From positions 5,580,001 through 5,644,000 of the forward strand of contig NC_061470.1 of assembly GCF_022581195.2 (NCBI RefSeq): a stretch of 64,000 bases of DNA, written 5' to 3'. This DNA is from Helicoverpa zea. Its lineage: Eukaryota; Arthropoda; Insecta; Lepidoptera; Noctuidae. The stretch's first letter is position 1. The number at the start of each line of letters is the position of its first letter. Positions 35,011 through 48,700 of the stretch are shown here, one piece after another. The translations under genes and the position numbers were made by a program. The notes under the pieces are model-generated. The model was not told the DNA's origin, made no database searches, and was given only the letters and a program-made list of their open reading frames with translations.

Positions 35011-38000
35011 TTGAATTCGGTGTTTTATTTCTCAAACGCAACACAGTATTATTGAAGTATATAATAATAATATCATGACGTTGTGTACAAAAGAGAGCAT
35101 TTTAAAGAACAGCTGAGTGTGTCCAGGTAATCAAACACAACTTAATTCCATCAATTATTTAATGTATAATAATTATCGGGTTGCTTAGGTACATAATCTT
35201 ATTTTAGTATCCCTTTGACTAGAACTTTGTTACACAAACTAAAGTTCGACATACCATAGCTCCTGGACACCAAATATAATTTTGATTAATTACATATACA
35301 CAAGTACAAGTATATTCACAACATATACATGCAATTTGATATTTATATTAGTTACGACATTTCCTAATTCGGACAAATTCGTAATTCATGCAAATAAAAT
35401 GAGCTTCAAACAGATACAACTTAACTAGATGACTGGCTAACATATACCAGTATTCATTGCTATTCAGAAATTATTTATCAACAATTGAAATGGCAGTATC
35501 TTTAGTAACATTGATTTCTAAAATACAAAGCAAAAATATAAATGTGCATCTTTTTATTCTTGGCTTCACACATGCTTATACATAATACAAAATTAAATAA
35601 ATTGGAAAAATAACAAAGTCCTAAAAAACTTTTCATATAAAAAGCAATTTGTTAAAAAATATAAATAAAGACGTTAAAAAGACAGAATGTAAGAGTAAAA
35701 TAAATTGGAAAGTCGAAGAAATGCCTCCATAGAAGAGATCAAGTCTTGAATTACAATAATGATGAATCTCTATGATTATGCATACATATATTATTATTGA
35801 CAAAATATCAATAAAATTAATTTCAATTGTGTTTAAAATGTTTCATAATAAATTACACTTCAGCACAAGTATGAATAAATGGAGCATTGATAGTCACTTT
35901 CATTCTGACCCTAATTTTATAAACTGAAAGAAGCATTTAAATTAATACATAATAACATCATAAGATCTATTGTTAAACCAATGAATTAAGTATAAAATTC
36001 AAGCATGAGCTAGTTCCAATATATTCAAATAAATATTGAAAATAATTGCCCTTTCGTTATCCATACAGAATTCAACCAAATATAATTACAACTAAAACAA
36101 TATTGTGATGCGACAGTTTACATAGGTTAGCGACAATAGCTCCACGGAGACTTCATTCATAAAGAGATACTCTTCATACAATATAAATTAAATAGGTTAT
36201 TCTTAACAAAATGTACTACACACCGACACAAAGCAACATAGTGCAATAATCATAAGGCACAACTCTTTTGTAGAAAAGTACTTCACTGTGAATATCATAA
36301 CTTTATTTCGTAAAGTACTTTTTTATACATACTAATTATGTATAATTTGTTACAAAAGCTATAAAAGATGTGTTAGATACAATTTTGTTGAAAACAACCC
36401 GAGTGCGATTAGCCAAGTGCAGAGTAACCCCTATAACGTAACGTAACTAAAGATATAAAATTAAAAACAATTAGACGAGTGTGTCAGATATTTGGATGTG
36501 AAGTGACCCGCACTGACGGATAACTTAGCTTCTGTTTTAGTTAACTATTAACATTAATAGTTAAAGTACCTGTTTGACCACTACCTAGAAGGTTTGTGGA
36601 AGTACTAAGATACACTACACTATAGAGTGTTATACTAACGGTCACTGGAAGGACCAATGAACTGAATAATTCATTATTGAAGTGTCAACTTTGTAACGTC
36701 ATTATGGAAGAAATATGGGAAGTTGTGTTCACTACGGAAGATAACATATAAGTTCTCTTTATATTGATATGAGCATTGGGCAATTAAAATATGCAAACAT
36801 AAACAATGGGGCAGTGATTTTTTATAATTGATTAAACTAGGCAGTGGTGACACAGGTACAAACATAAATACTTAAACAACTAATAAATACTATCATATTC
36901 AGCATTATTTATATAAATATGCATTTAATTATAGTAATATTATGGAATTGGGTGGAAGCTAGCACTGAGATTTCAATAGACTAAGTAATTTAGTAGATTT
37001 AAATGTCTTAAACGTTTATAACGTTTACAAGACACTTCAAGTTTCCCTCAAACTGACCTTCCATCTAATTTATTGAAATTATTTACGTTAATTATTATAT
37101 CAATTCATAAATAGACATACAAAATATATTATTTAGTGCTAATAAGAGAAAGTTCACATTTCAACTGACACGAGATAACGGAACATTTATACTCTAAATT
37201 CTAATACATACATAGGCATTATATTATGTAGAGTAACAGTAAAGAGTTCCAAAACTGCTTATATAGTTAGATATATATTTTTGGGTTGGCAGTACCGCGC
37301 CGTATATTTACAAAAAAAAACTATTGAATCTGAAGATAAATTCCGCTTTAAATTTTAATCAGTCGAAATAATAACTGTATTTTAGTTTATTATTTAAATA
37401 ACAAGGTACAAACGGAATGCAGTTATAAAGATCAGAATTCAAAAATATATGTAAAGGTACGGCGTTAATACTTATAGAAAAATAACAATATTTTGGGGAG
37501 TAGCCCAACTGCGTAACTGTACAAAGCAATATACTACCATCACTAAACTTATACATATATTCTTCACAAGTATATCGATTATACAATAAGTTCGATATTT
37601 TGCAGTAACAAAATATTGCCAAAAATGCACATAGATTTCAAGCTATTTAATTATATAAGGTACGCAGTCGGGTACACGTAAAAACTGTTTGAAAAATTCT
37701 AGTCCAACTACGTGGTCCCTGTTACAAGTCGTGGGCCGAATATAAGAGTTATATACCATCTTTTATACATATAGATTACAATAATATTGCCTAAGACAAA
37801 ACAATACCATAATAAGTTTGTCTGCTTAATAGGGTCAGGCAGAGTTATGCCAAAAGCGAACATGAATACATACTTAGTGACAAAACATGTCTCGATTCTT
37901 ACTCTTCATTGGTAACTTGACTTAACAATGTAAATGAACTCAAAATAGTCCACACTGATTTTCAAAGTTAATTTCTGTGGAAAAATATGTATATTTTTGT

Positions 38001-39764
38001 ATATAAACTCTTATACCGGCCCATAGTTATTTTTGAACTACAAACAGCTACAATTTGGCTTCACCACACGAACAAAACCTATGTTTGGTCCGTCTCACTG
38101 TAGAACAACCGCTTACACCTACACATTGAGCTTACGCTACGTATTTATAAACATTAATATTAATAATCCACTCTTATATTACGCCACGTAAACAAGACTT
38201 TCCATAGAGTATTATGAGAATTTAATTAAGAAAAAATACATGAGAATAATTTTATAATTAGGTATGAACTCCTCAAATTAAAATGAGAGTAAAAATGGGC
38301 TCGTAAATGCGACGTAATATTTGAATGGACTTTAAAAGGAGTGCATTTTACCGTTAGATGGTGCCAGTGGTCTCTGAAAATATTTTAATATTGTGATATT
38401 TGATACATAAAATCCAGATATATCTTTCTATTGGTATTTGTGCTCAAAATAATAATATTATTTCTAATATTATAATATCTCGATCATACCGACTAGCACC
38501 ATTGTCGCGGCAGTTTCTAGAACTAATGCCTCCATATTGTTCTAAGTGCTACAAGCCTTGAGGCCTCACTATCAGTTATTCCGTATAATCTCGATTACTT
38601 CATCGATTTAAATCGATAAATATGACTCGATTCAAGTTGGTATTATAGTCATATCTAACGAGTTAATACAATGTAAAGACGTACAAATACCAGCAATAGA
38701 TGGGAATTACTATCGGTGTTTCATGTTGTATTGTGTGAAGGGTACTTGTATGAAAGTCAGTCCAATTTTAAAAAGGCAAGATCAATGCATCTTATGTCTC
38801 GCTTCTGGCCCACATGAATTAATTAATATATACTCAGGTGGGTATCCATTGTAAAGCAATATGTAGTTAACCCTAAGGTCTTCTTGAATTGGTTAAAAAG
38901 GTCATCCTGTCTTCATATAAGCACCCTCAACTAACCCATCCTCGCATTCATTGATTTAATATCAAATGGTATCTTATTTATATTCCTACACTAATTTGTT
39001 CTTTGCATAAACATTTTTTTACGACAACCTCACACATACATTTTCATCTGCAAAAATATAAAACAGGACTATTACTAATATAGGTTTAAAGATGTCGAAA
39101 AAAGCTCTTGAAATTACAAAATAATTTTTAATATCCGTACTAAGAAAGTATACATTAATAAAGTCCTGTGTAATAATTTACGGCAGATAAAAAATAAAAA
39201 CCGATGACCGATAGCGACTCCCATCTTCCTTCACTAAACCCAATCAAATGACCAAAGCATCAACATTTCAAGCTAGACCTCACAAATACAATATATTACA
39301 TAACTAAGCTACGAACTGACACGCAACAGAGTGTTAAGTTTTGCAAGTTAAAGTTCATCGTACAACTTAATTACAAAGCTTTAATTTCAGAACTGTTCAT
39401 TTAATAAAACTGACATCTGCCTTTGGTCGTATTATAGACGCTCTCGTTTACGAAATAGTAAACGTTATTATCCGGCAAAATGAATAAAAGAGAAATATTT
39501 AAATCAAGTGATGAAACACACGACTCTTTAATTCAGCCGAGTTATAATTACGCTTCAACCTGCAAAACTCTGAATCAGCCCTCAAATAGACCATTTTGCG
39601 TTCCATTGCGTATTTTCAACAGTATTTTTTATGGATATTCTGGTGTTAATAAAGAAATGCCGCAATGGATGGTGCACGGTAAGAATTTCGCAAATGTTAT
39701 GGACACAGCGTTTTACTGTGTTTTGTTGGTGTGAGACTCTGGTGTTGTATTGAAGACTAACTGT
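35000..39764 (-). other. Probable long 3' UTR of schlank
   Basis: About 4.8 kb, AT-rich, with none of the repeats that crowd neighbouring introns, bounded upstream by the acceptor at 39775 and downstream by AATAAA (minus strand, 35024-35029). No open frame with recognisable content is seen on either strand. Confidence 0.45.
35024..35029 (-). terminator. Candidate schlank poly(A) signal
   Basis: Minus-strand AATAAA facing the RBM12 signal at 34990-34995. Cleavage 10-30 bases beyond each would make the two transcript ends meet or overlap. Confidence 0.45.
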
Positions 39765-39774
39765 TTACGTGTCC
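39765..39774 (-). CDS. schlank: schlank inferred last coding bases
   Basis: A strong acceptor (ATCTTCCTTTATTTCAG) precedes GGACACGTAA. Joined to exon 7 in phase it gives a tail ending SRKDT then stop. This is inferred from frame and splice strength only. Confidence 0.4.
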
Positions 39775-42700
39775 CTGAAATAAAGGAAGATAGTGTTGGT
39801 AAAAATGTGTATTCTTAACTAGTTTGTTGGATTTTTTGTTTTTGTCGGACTCTTTAATATAAGTCCCTTTAGTCATGAAATATGGAAAAGATTTTTTGCT
39901 CTGTCACAATTTGTCACAACGGAGCTTCAATCGCTATTTTTAATGAAAGGGTAGTATTTAAACGCAAATCAAAAAATATCCTTTTTCTATGCAATAAGAT
40001 TCCGAATTCCCATCAAAATTACTGATTGCACAGCAAAATATTCAACTCAAAATATCACTAAACACACTACAATTTATTTTCGCAGCGTACAGCGATTTTT
40101 CCTAAAGCAAAAGCTTTTTCATCAATGCACAGCTAATAATCTTAATGCACATTATACATGTTAACTCTTTTTCTTTTAAATATAGCTTCTATTTTTATAT
40201 TATTTACAGCAGTTTTTCAGAATGAAACAGCATTTTATTTGTCTCAGTCATCTTATTATTTATTAATTACGGCATAATGAGACCAGCAAAAAAATATAAA
40301 ATTAAATACAAAATTGTAATTTATTGAATTATTAAAGCGCGTCTTGCTTTCGCGGGGCGTACACGTTTCCTTTTTTGCCCTAATAATAATAGGCAACATT
40401 TTTAGCTTCTGCAGCTGGCGCCACGTACTTGAGTCGGATCGCAAGTCCGATGATATGCTTGCATATACATACTATAGTTCTTTAAAAAAATAGGGCTGGT
40501 GCATTGTCAGTCATTGTCAGTATTTCCTTTTGGCATACATTTCATATAAGTAGTCATTAAAGGCTACTACTATAATATCATATTTCAGAATGTTTATAGT
40601 CAGAATCATCTTTTGGCATAGTTTTGGAATTTTTATTTTCCTGTAAGAAGCATGCAAACAAGCCTGAAGCATGAAAGCAGGCATGCAGCATGTAACCAGG
40701 CATGCAACATGGAAGTAAGCATGCAACATGCAGCAAGCATCACTTCTGTCACGGCTCCGGCGCTTCGTGGCTCCGGCGGTCAAATGCGAGCTTATCGTCG
40801 CAGATGATTTTCACGCTCACCACCGCAGCTTCGGCTTACTGGCCGGCCGAGCCGGCCAGCCTCAACCGCGTTGGCGAGCGTTAAAATTACCTGCTCCTCA
40901 GCTCGCAGGCCGCCTCGCCCCTCCGCGCCTACGCGGTTTTGAATTGCACTCTAGGGGTAGGGCAGACAAGACTACGTGGAGTCGGTTTTGCAGCGATTTG
41001 TTTTCGTTACTAGCTTCAATTTTTAATACAATATTTTTTAATTGAACTCTATCTTACTCACTCGCGCCACTCTGCACTCCAGTGACGAAAAAGCGCGCGA
41101 AGCCGCGAACCTTTTTCAGTTAATTTGTTCTGTTTTTAGAAATAATGCAATGTGACAGGATTTTTTTGTTATAATAATCATTTAATTTGTCGAGCATGGC
41201 TTCTTGAAAATTAAGACAAATATGATGAACAGGTTTTGTTGTACTTACTGGTTAATATGCGACTGGGATAGTTATTTTGCTATGAAATATGGAAAATTTG
41301 CTGTGCAGTCAGTATTAATGCTATGTATGTAGTATTTTTGTACAAGAATAAATTTAAGTGTATTGCATTATAATAAAAAAAGCAATGTCATATTGATGTA
41401 TAATTTCGAATTATCTGCAGTTTGAGTGTTGTTAAACATTTAGTTTATTTGTAGTGAACTAAGTTATTTGATGTAAAAAAGAATATAAATGATGAGTATT
41501 AATTGATAGGCGATTATTTATTTGATATGCAATTTATAATATCCCTTAACCCCTCTGCTCGACAAGATTTTGACATATGACTTTACCGTTGATTCGGCGG
41601 GATATTTTGAATCGCGACATGGAAGTCAAAAATTTGTACTAACTTTCAACACATGAATTCTAAGTCCGTAATGCCTGATCAGAAGTATTTTAACTATAAC
41701 TTTAGAGCTCACTTATTTGAAAACAACGTGCAAAGGTCAAATGGGGTCAGTTAATTCAGAAAAAGATAATAATTACGGTGTTTTTAAGTCTATCGAAAAG
41801 TTAGGCATTTCAAATTTGGTGAAAACTTACCAATAAGTAATCGCATCACTTTCTCAAACACAACACAAACGTCATATTTATAACATTTTCAATCCGTTGC
41901 AATACATTTCGTGCACTTATTTATGTTCAATAACTAAAAAATCAGCACATAAAATACACAATAAAAATGAACAATTTACAAGATCAGTCAAGTCACAGAC
42001 AAGTAGAGTTTGGAATGGAGTATTTTTTTTTTTTTCAATCAGCGGTGTGCATTCGATACCTAAATCGGAAATTTATTATAAATAATCGAATACCAATTTT
42101 ATATATACCTATTTTTTAATAGCAACTTATTTCAATTTTATTTATTAATTTTAAATTATAGGTTCAATTTGTTTTTGTTGTTAAGAAAAAAGATATTTAA
42201 GTTTTTAGCATTAAATTTTTATATGTATTATTTATTTTGGTGTTGCGTCATTCGTAATAATTTTTAACTTTAATTGAATTTTTATTACCTATTACGGAAT
42301 TTTAATTTATTCTTATATTATTTCTCAACAATTCTAACATTTTTGTTTCGGCGGAGGGTATGCGGGTGTTCTGAAATATAATGCAATTTGTAACTACCAA
42401 AGGTATGTACTTATTTGATGATGAGAAACAATAATAATAATTGATTGATTTGCCCCGCAGGGCATCTGAGGCGGATGACGGGGAGTAGCGACCCCGCGGG
42501 GCTATACAAGCTGTTGATTTGCATCCGTGCCATATTCAAGGAGGTAATTATGCTAATGATTCTCGACCCAAATCAATAAAAAAATTGGTACGTAATTTTT
42601 TTTCTTTAATTTTTTTTCGGAATTCCGTAAATGTCATCTAGCCTTATTTAAACTTGACGCGTATGTTACTGGCGTTAAAACCGTGCTGCACCCTCACACA

Positions 42701-45700
42701 AACGCAAACACAAAGCATACGCAACGATCACTCATAAATTTCATTCATAAAATTGGATTACTTCGGAAATACCACGACATTACAATGACAAAAAAAAGCA
42801 GTGCATATTAGTTATTTACCATCTACTGTAATTCCAATCGATTATTTACGTATTGTATGTCCTCCTCCTGAACTATGGCACAAATGCAAATCAACACCTT
42901 GTATATCCGAGTGCTCCAGGGCGAGTATACTGTCCCCCATCTCCGGCTTGCCGGAGTGAAGCATGACGGGGGAGAGGTCTCCCGCCTCTTGGCTTGCCTT
43001 CACCGGCCGGTCAGAGTGGAGTCGCTAGAGTAGGGTTAGCAGCCCGCTCGGAGGGTAGGTGCCTCGTGGTAAGTGGCGAGTGGGCCGGTGATGCTGGACC
43101 CACAGGGAGCGCGTGATCTGCGTTTAAAGTCCGCCGAGGTATCCTCACCCTTCAGCCGCTCATGTACCTGTTGCCCTCTTGTTGCGATTTAGTGACTGAT
43201 TCCCGGGGACCCAGTAAGTGAGTTGGCGAGTCTCCACCTGCCATTTTTACGTGTATTTATTACATTGTTATCGGCAGGTGCCATAGTTCCCGTAGTTTCC
43301 CCATTCCTAGTCCACTAGCATCCCATCACAATAGCCCAAGTAGTTTTCATCCATAGTTAGCAATAGTTTAGCACAGAACCGGGCATTGTCCTTGGGTACA
43401 TTTCTATAGTGTATACAGGGACAATCGTCGGTTTTGTGTCACCATTTCATTAAAGTTGTCTCAAAAGGGCTTCAGCGTGTTGGCTTCGGCCCCACGTTCG
43501 CCTTCCAAAAATCCGGGACTCTGTAGTCCCGTGGTCGGTTAGAGACATAATAATTGATTGATTTTAAAGTCACCAAATATTTTTAACCGAATCCCAAAAA
43601 GGAGGTGGTTCTCAATTTGGATGTTTGTTTTTGGTCGAAAGGGTATATTCCCCATATTTGTTATTAGGTCCAGGATCTGATGATGGAAACCTTGAGAAAT
43701 CGAGGGCAGCTCTCGAAAATTGTAAGCATAGATAAGGTTATAACTTGACACTCAGATGTATATCTGATAACACTATGAGACAGTAAAGGTTTGGAGCTGA
43801 CCTGATGATGGAGACCAGAGAAGGTCGAGGGAACTCGACAACCGTACTTCTCTCGTCTCCATCTCCTTCACTGTTGCAGAGGCCTCGTAAATACGAATAA
43901 TATAAGCACAAACACGAGAAAGTTTAAATATTCAGTTGTCGAGTTCCCTCGACCTTCACTGGTCTCCATCATCAGGTCAGCTCAAAGCCTTCACTGTTGA
44001 ATAGTGCTACCAGGCAAACACCTGAGTGATAAGATTTCAACCTATGTATTTCTGCAACTTTCGAAAGTCGCCCTCGATTTCTCAAGGTTCCATCATCAGA
44101 TCCTGACCTAATGATAATGAGACCACCTCGGAAGTACACGCTATCAAACAAAAAAAGAATCATCAAAATCGATAAATAAATGGCTGAGTAATCGCGTAAC
44201 AAACATACAAAAAAAAAAACGGTCGAATTGAGAACCTCCGCTTTTTGGGAAGACGGTTAAAAATAAGTCGGCGGCGGCCATCTTTCCATCTTGGACCAGC
44301 TTTCGATGAACAGCGAACTATTTGCCCCTTCAAACAATAAAATCGTCATAAAATTTTGCGATAACTACACCTAACTACGGCTCTCGTCAAATAGCTTTGC
44401 CGCTCAGTTAAAAAGTTGGAAGTAACGAATCGCCATTAAGTTTGGCAGATCTACAGGAATCCTGCACATAAAACACCCGAAGAATAAGTCTTCATTTGCC
44501 GTCTTCAGAAACCCTAAAAACCGAAGATTTTTTTTATTCCGGCTACAACGTATTTTCTACCACTGATTTTCTAGCATTTTTTTCAAAATAAATTAAGTCA
44601 TTTTACTTTTCCTAATTTATTTTCAGATTATGGTAAGTATACAAAAGTGCAATTTAGTAATATTATAATATCAAATAATATAAAATTATTAAATCGATTC
44701 TTTATTTTAACGAATCGGATCATTCGATGCAAAACTTCTATCACCGTCGCCATCTTGTCTATGCGTCTTCAAATTTAAAAAAACAACTAATGTAAACAAA
44801 CATGGCGAGTTCGATCAGAATTCCCGGTAATTACGATTGGATTTTAAAAAGGTATATTTCTAACGGGATGCTAAATATGAAAGGTTTGAATGCGTAATAA
44901 TAATTTACATTTATTTAGTTATTTTATTTAGTACTCACAAATGTGGTTTGATTGGAAAGAAAATAAATATGAGCGTAAATAATTAGAAAAGTGTATGACT
45001 GATTCGCAGACCCCAATTGGGGTCTAAACCGAGCTTACGGTGACATTGATGTTCAGACCCCGATTGGGGTCCGCTACGGATTTGACGGTTAATGAAATAG
45101 CCGGTTATGCGTTTGTTATATACTTTCTATGTTTCGTTAGGGTCACGATCTCTTTTAATGACAAAATAAATAAAGTAAATAATATTCTCTGATCGGATTG
45201 TTGATTGATTGTTGACCTACATTTACAAAATAAGATCCTCCCAAGTCAGGAATTCCTTAGACGTTTCACTGCTTTCAGTGGGTGTCGGAGGTTTTGGAAT
45301 TAACTCTTCAAGTCTGTGGACGTCAAGAAAGCCGGAATCCATTATGATAGGTAAAATATCTAGCGCGAGCTCTAGGCTTTAATTTGTTGATTTGCGAGCC
45401 ATGATAAAGCGAAAATCATAGATCTATTTATTGCCAGTTTTTTTTTGCATACTTCGCTAACTAGTTAGAGCATTTATATAAGAATGTTGGCAAGCAGCAT
45501 ATTTATTAACTTTAATTATGCGCAAGCGCCTGTTTGTTGCTCAAGCATAAAATAGATACTACTGCAACGAAGTTAACCAATATTTTATCATGTCGCTCTG
45601 TGAGCATACATTTGTGAACTATAATAATGTCTTGCGCAGTTGCCTGATTTCCTTCAAAAACTGTCATTGCTCTATTACGATTTTATACGCGTGTTTTGTT

Positions 45701-48700
45701 TATGTTATAACATATTAATAAAAATATTCATTAACAAGACAGCAACTTCTTAAGAAAGCCAGCAGATTCTTCTCCTGCTTAACTTTAACGGTTTTTCACT
45801 AATACTGTTGCTAATGAATTAAATAACTATAAGCTATGTAAGGGACTTACTTTCTACTCTTGGAGCGGGTGGGCGAGCTGTGGTTGGAGTTGTGCGGGCT
45901 GTCGCTCAGGTCCGAGCTCGAGCTTCGGATGTCGCCGTCCATCTGCCGAAACAATTTCAATTTACATTACTTTATGTTTCTAAAACTGGCAATTGGGACC
46001 AGTAATTTGTTTTATTAGCTGTTTCACGCAGCTTCACAAGTGGCTCTGGTTCAGGTTCTGGCTCGTAGAAAATACTTATAATAGCTGGATAAAAATTTTA
46101 TATTCTTTTATTTACATAACAGCGAGTGGCATAATGCGGAATACCTCCGCGATTTCAGTAATGAGTTGAAAATTTATTCTCGCATACATCTGTTTGCATC
46201 TGTATGAGTAGACCTTATAACGTTCTTCAGGACCTCCGTTAGCGAACCAAATCGGGTTACAATTTTGACATTTAATTTCAGCTACATACATATTTTAGTA
46301 TGTACTAATAAACTTGAATTCGCTCTACGGAGGACAGAGAGCGAATTTCAACTTTTTACTTTAAGCCTTAGGGTTTTAAATAAATTGAGAAGCCTCACCT
46401 GTCCCGCCTTAATAGCGACGTAAGCGATCTGCAGTATGAGCCAGGTCCACACGATGTGCAGCACGAGCAGTAGACACAGCAGCGAGTTGAAGATGTAGTA
46501 CGCCGGGAACATCGGTAGTAACATGGGCGCACGGATCGATGTGCTGGGGATTTAATATATAGGAGATTAATTTACTGATTCATATGAAAATTGACTGTCT
46601 GTCATTTAACATCCTTAGCAGTTGTTATGGGACGACTAGTGTCATACTTCTTAAGTCTGACACCAGTCCCGTTGAGGAGGTCAGAAACGTAGTAAAATGA
46701 GGTTATATCTGTAATACTTCACCATTATTTCAGTCAATACTTTTCGAGTGTTCATAGTTTATTTGGTGGTAGGGCAAATTTCACAATTGTAGTTAGTCTT
46801 TCAGTCTCCTTTCAGCTTAAATTCTTGTTCTATTAGGTTAAGTATAATATATGTTACCTCCAAATGAGGTAGAAGGGGTATATGCCGACTCGAGTGCCGA
46901 TCCACACGACGATCAGCATCAGGAACAATGCATCACACAGCTTCTGGTACTTCGCATATTTCGATGCCTTCACCGACTGTAATGTACAAAACATATAATG
47001 TAACATTGTACCTAAACCGGAAAATATTTCTAAAATTAAATGCTAGGTATAAAAATAACCCAGACGCAATTCGTCTGTGTATTTACATCTATTTATAACA
47101 TAAGTAAAATGACGTTACCTGTAAATTAGGTACAATTATTTTCGAGTGCTTGAACGCTATAAATTTAATAATAATGGATTGTATATCCGACATGGGAGAA
47201 TGATTCAGTGAGGAAATCATGGGAGAACTATTTAGTGGGCTCGGTGAGGAAAAACGAATAGAAAATAACCATTTTCCTTTCATTAAAATATTTAATACTT
47301 AATTCTAGCCACAATGGTGTTGTTCAGGGGAGTTCCAATGTGTTTTGGTTGAATGCTTTAGGAAGACTTTGTTATTACATACACTTGAACTGACCTGAAG
47401 AGCTCGTGAGAAGAGATCGATCGATCATAACATTAGGCAAGCTTGGCATGGTCGATCCAGAGATGGGACCATCTGGTCATGACAAGTCCTTCCGTGTTTT
47501 GGAAGGCACAATGTTCAGCTGGTCAGTTCAGTGGGTCTCAGCTGTTCTTTCAACATTTTTGGCAGTCGTTACGGATACTCAGCAGCCAAAATATCTAACA
47601 ATTTATTGGGTTTCCCAGGTAACTGGGTTGAGAAGATCAGGAGGGCAGTCGCTTTTTATTAAACACTGGTACTCAACTGCATCAGTTAAGACTGGAAGCC
47701 GACCTCAACATAGCAAAAGGCTATGCAGATGATGATAGAAACACTGACCTCAACAAATATATCAGCGCAGTCATGCAGCAAGAGCACCAGCGTGCCGATC
47801 CTGTGCAGGTTGCAGACCCAGCTGAAGGAGAGCAGCAGGATAGTGGCGATGTGGTGCACGAACATCTGCCAGAAGTCCTTGCGCCGCACGTCCCAGAACT
47901 GCGAGATCGTCAGCGACCAGTAGAACGCTGCCGATATCATGTAGTACCACCAGATGTCGTTTGTGAGGCCCTGGAAAGAGATTTCATAGTTCTTAGACCT
48001 TTTTTTCATTGGACTGGATCATCAAATGACTCCCCACTGTGGGTTTGCAGCGTGGGGGAGTGTCAGACTGTTACTGACTAAACCCATCATGTTCCTTCTT
48101 AAGCCCTTTATGTTCCAGAGCCGCGGTAACTCGCGAGAACAATCCAGCAGCCTATAGTTCTTAGTCCGCAGATTTACTTACGGATTACGGGAGATGTAAA
48201 ATTATGTCATAAGTAAGGTGGTTATTTTATTTATTCAACCGAAGAAGAAGAAACTTGCGTTATGGAAAAAATATATATTTATTTATTTTATTTATAGCCC
48301 TGTCAAAAAACGCAAACTCTAAATATTTATTTGCTTGTTAATTAACAAAATAATAGCTTAAAGGATTTTATCAGCAGTTGCAAACACGGGCTTGCGAAAA
48401 GCTTTTAGCAAAGCCAACATCAGAGCTGTTAATTTATTTACCTTAGAGAAATAGAAATAAATAATATCTCCAAAATCTAAAGTAGTTCCAAAATTCAGAT
48501 AGAAGTGAGTAATTAGAGTACAGTTATAGTTCGGCCATTCAGAGAATGCGTTCCTGACACGTCGCGATTGAACTGACGACGTAACTTTGCAATGGCGTTG
48601 CAGTTACGATAAAAATATTTTTGCTGGTTGTTTACCGTTTTAACAATTGAGGAGCATTAAAACAACATTATTATATCAATAATCAATGAATGTAGTTACG

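Larger units (their letters stand above)
39775..45850 (-). other. schlank intron 7 with repeats
   Basis: Holds a minisatellite (40.65 kb), a dispersed repeat (40.75), a truncated LINE (42.45), a foldback element (43.6) and a transposase-like remnant (45.2). 41.0-42.4 kb and 44.3-45.0 kb show nothing else recognisable. Confidence 0.5.

Noticed and set aside
39404..39530. Minus-strand frame ending NVYYFVNESVYNTTKGRCQF before a stop
   Set aside because: Looks protein-like, but a stop lies close upstream, no convincing acceptor precedes it, and it falls in the inferred 3' UTR.
40648..40742. Repeated GCATGC words as a possible CRISPR-like or regulatory array
   Set aside because: The units are irregular and degenerate with no fixed spacers; it is a minisatellite in a eukaryotic intron.
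47406..47732. 108-codon plus-strand frame next to schlank exon 4
   Set aside because: Lies wholly inside a recurrent retroelement tail (same blocks at 19.8 kb).
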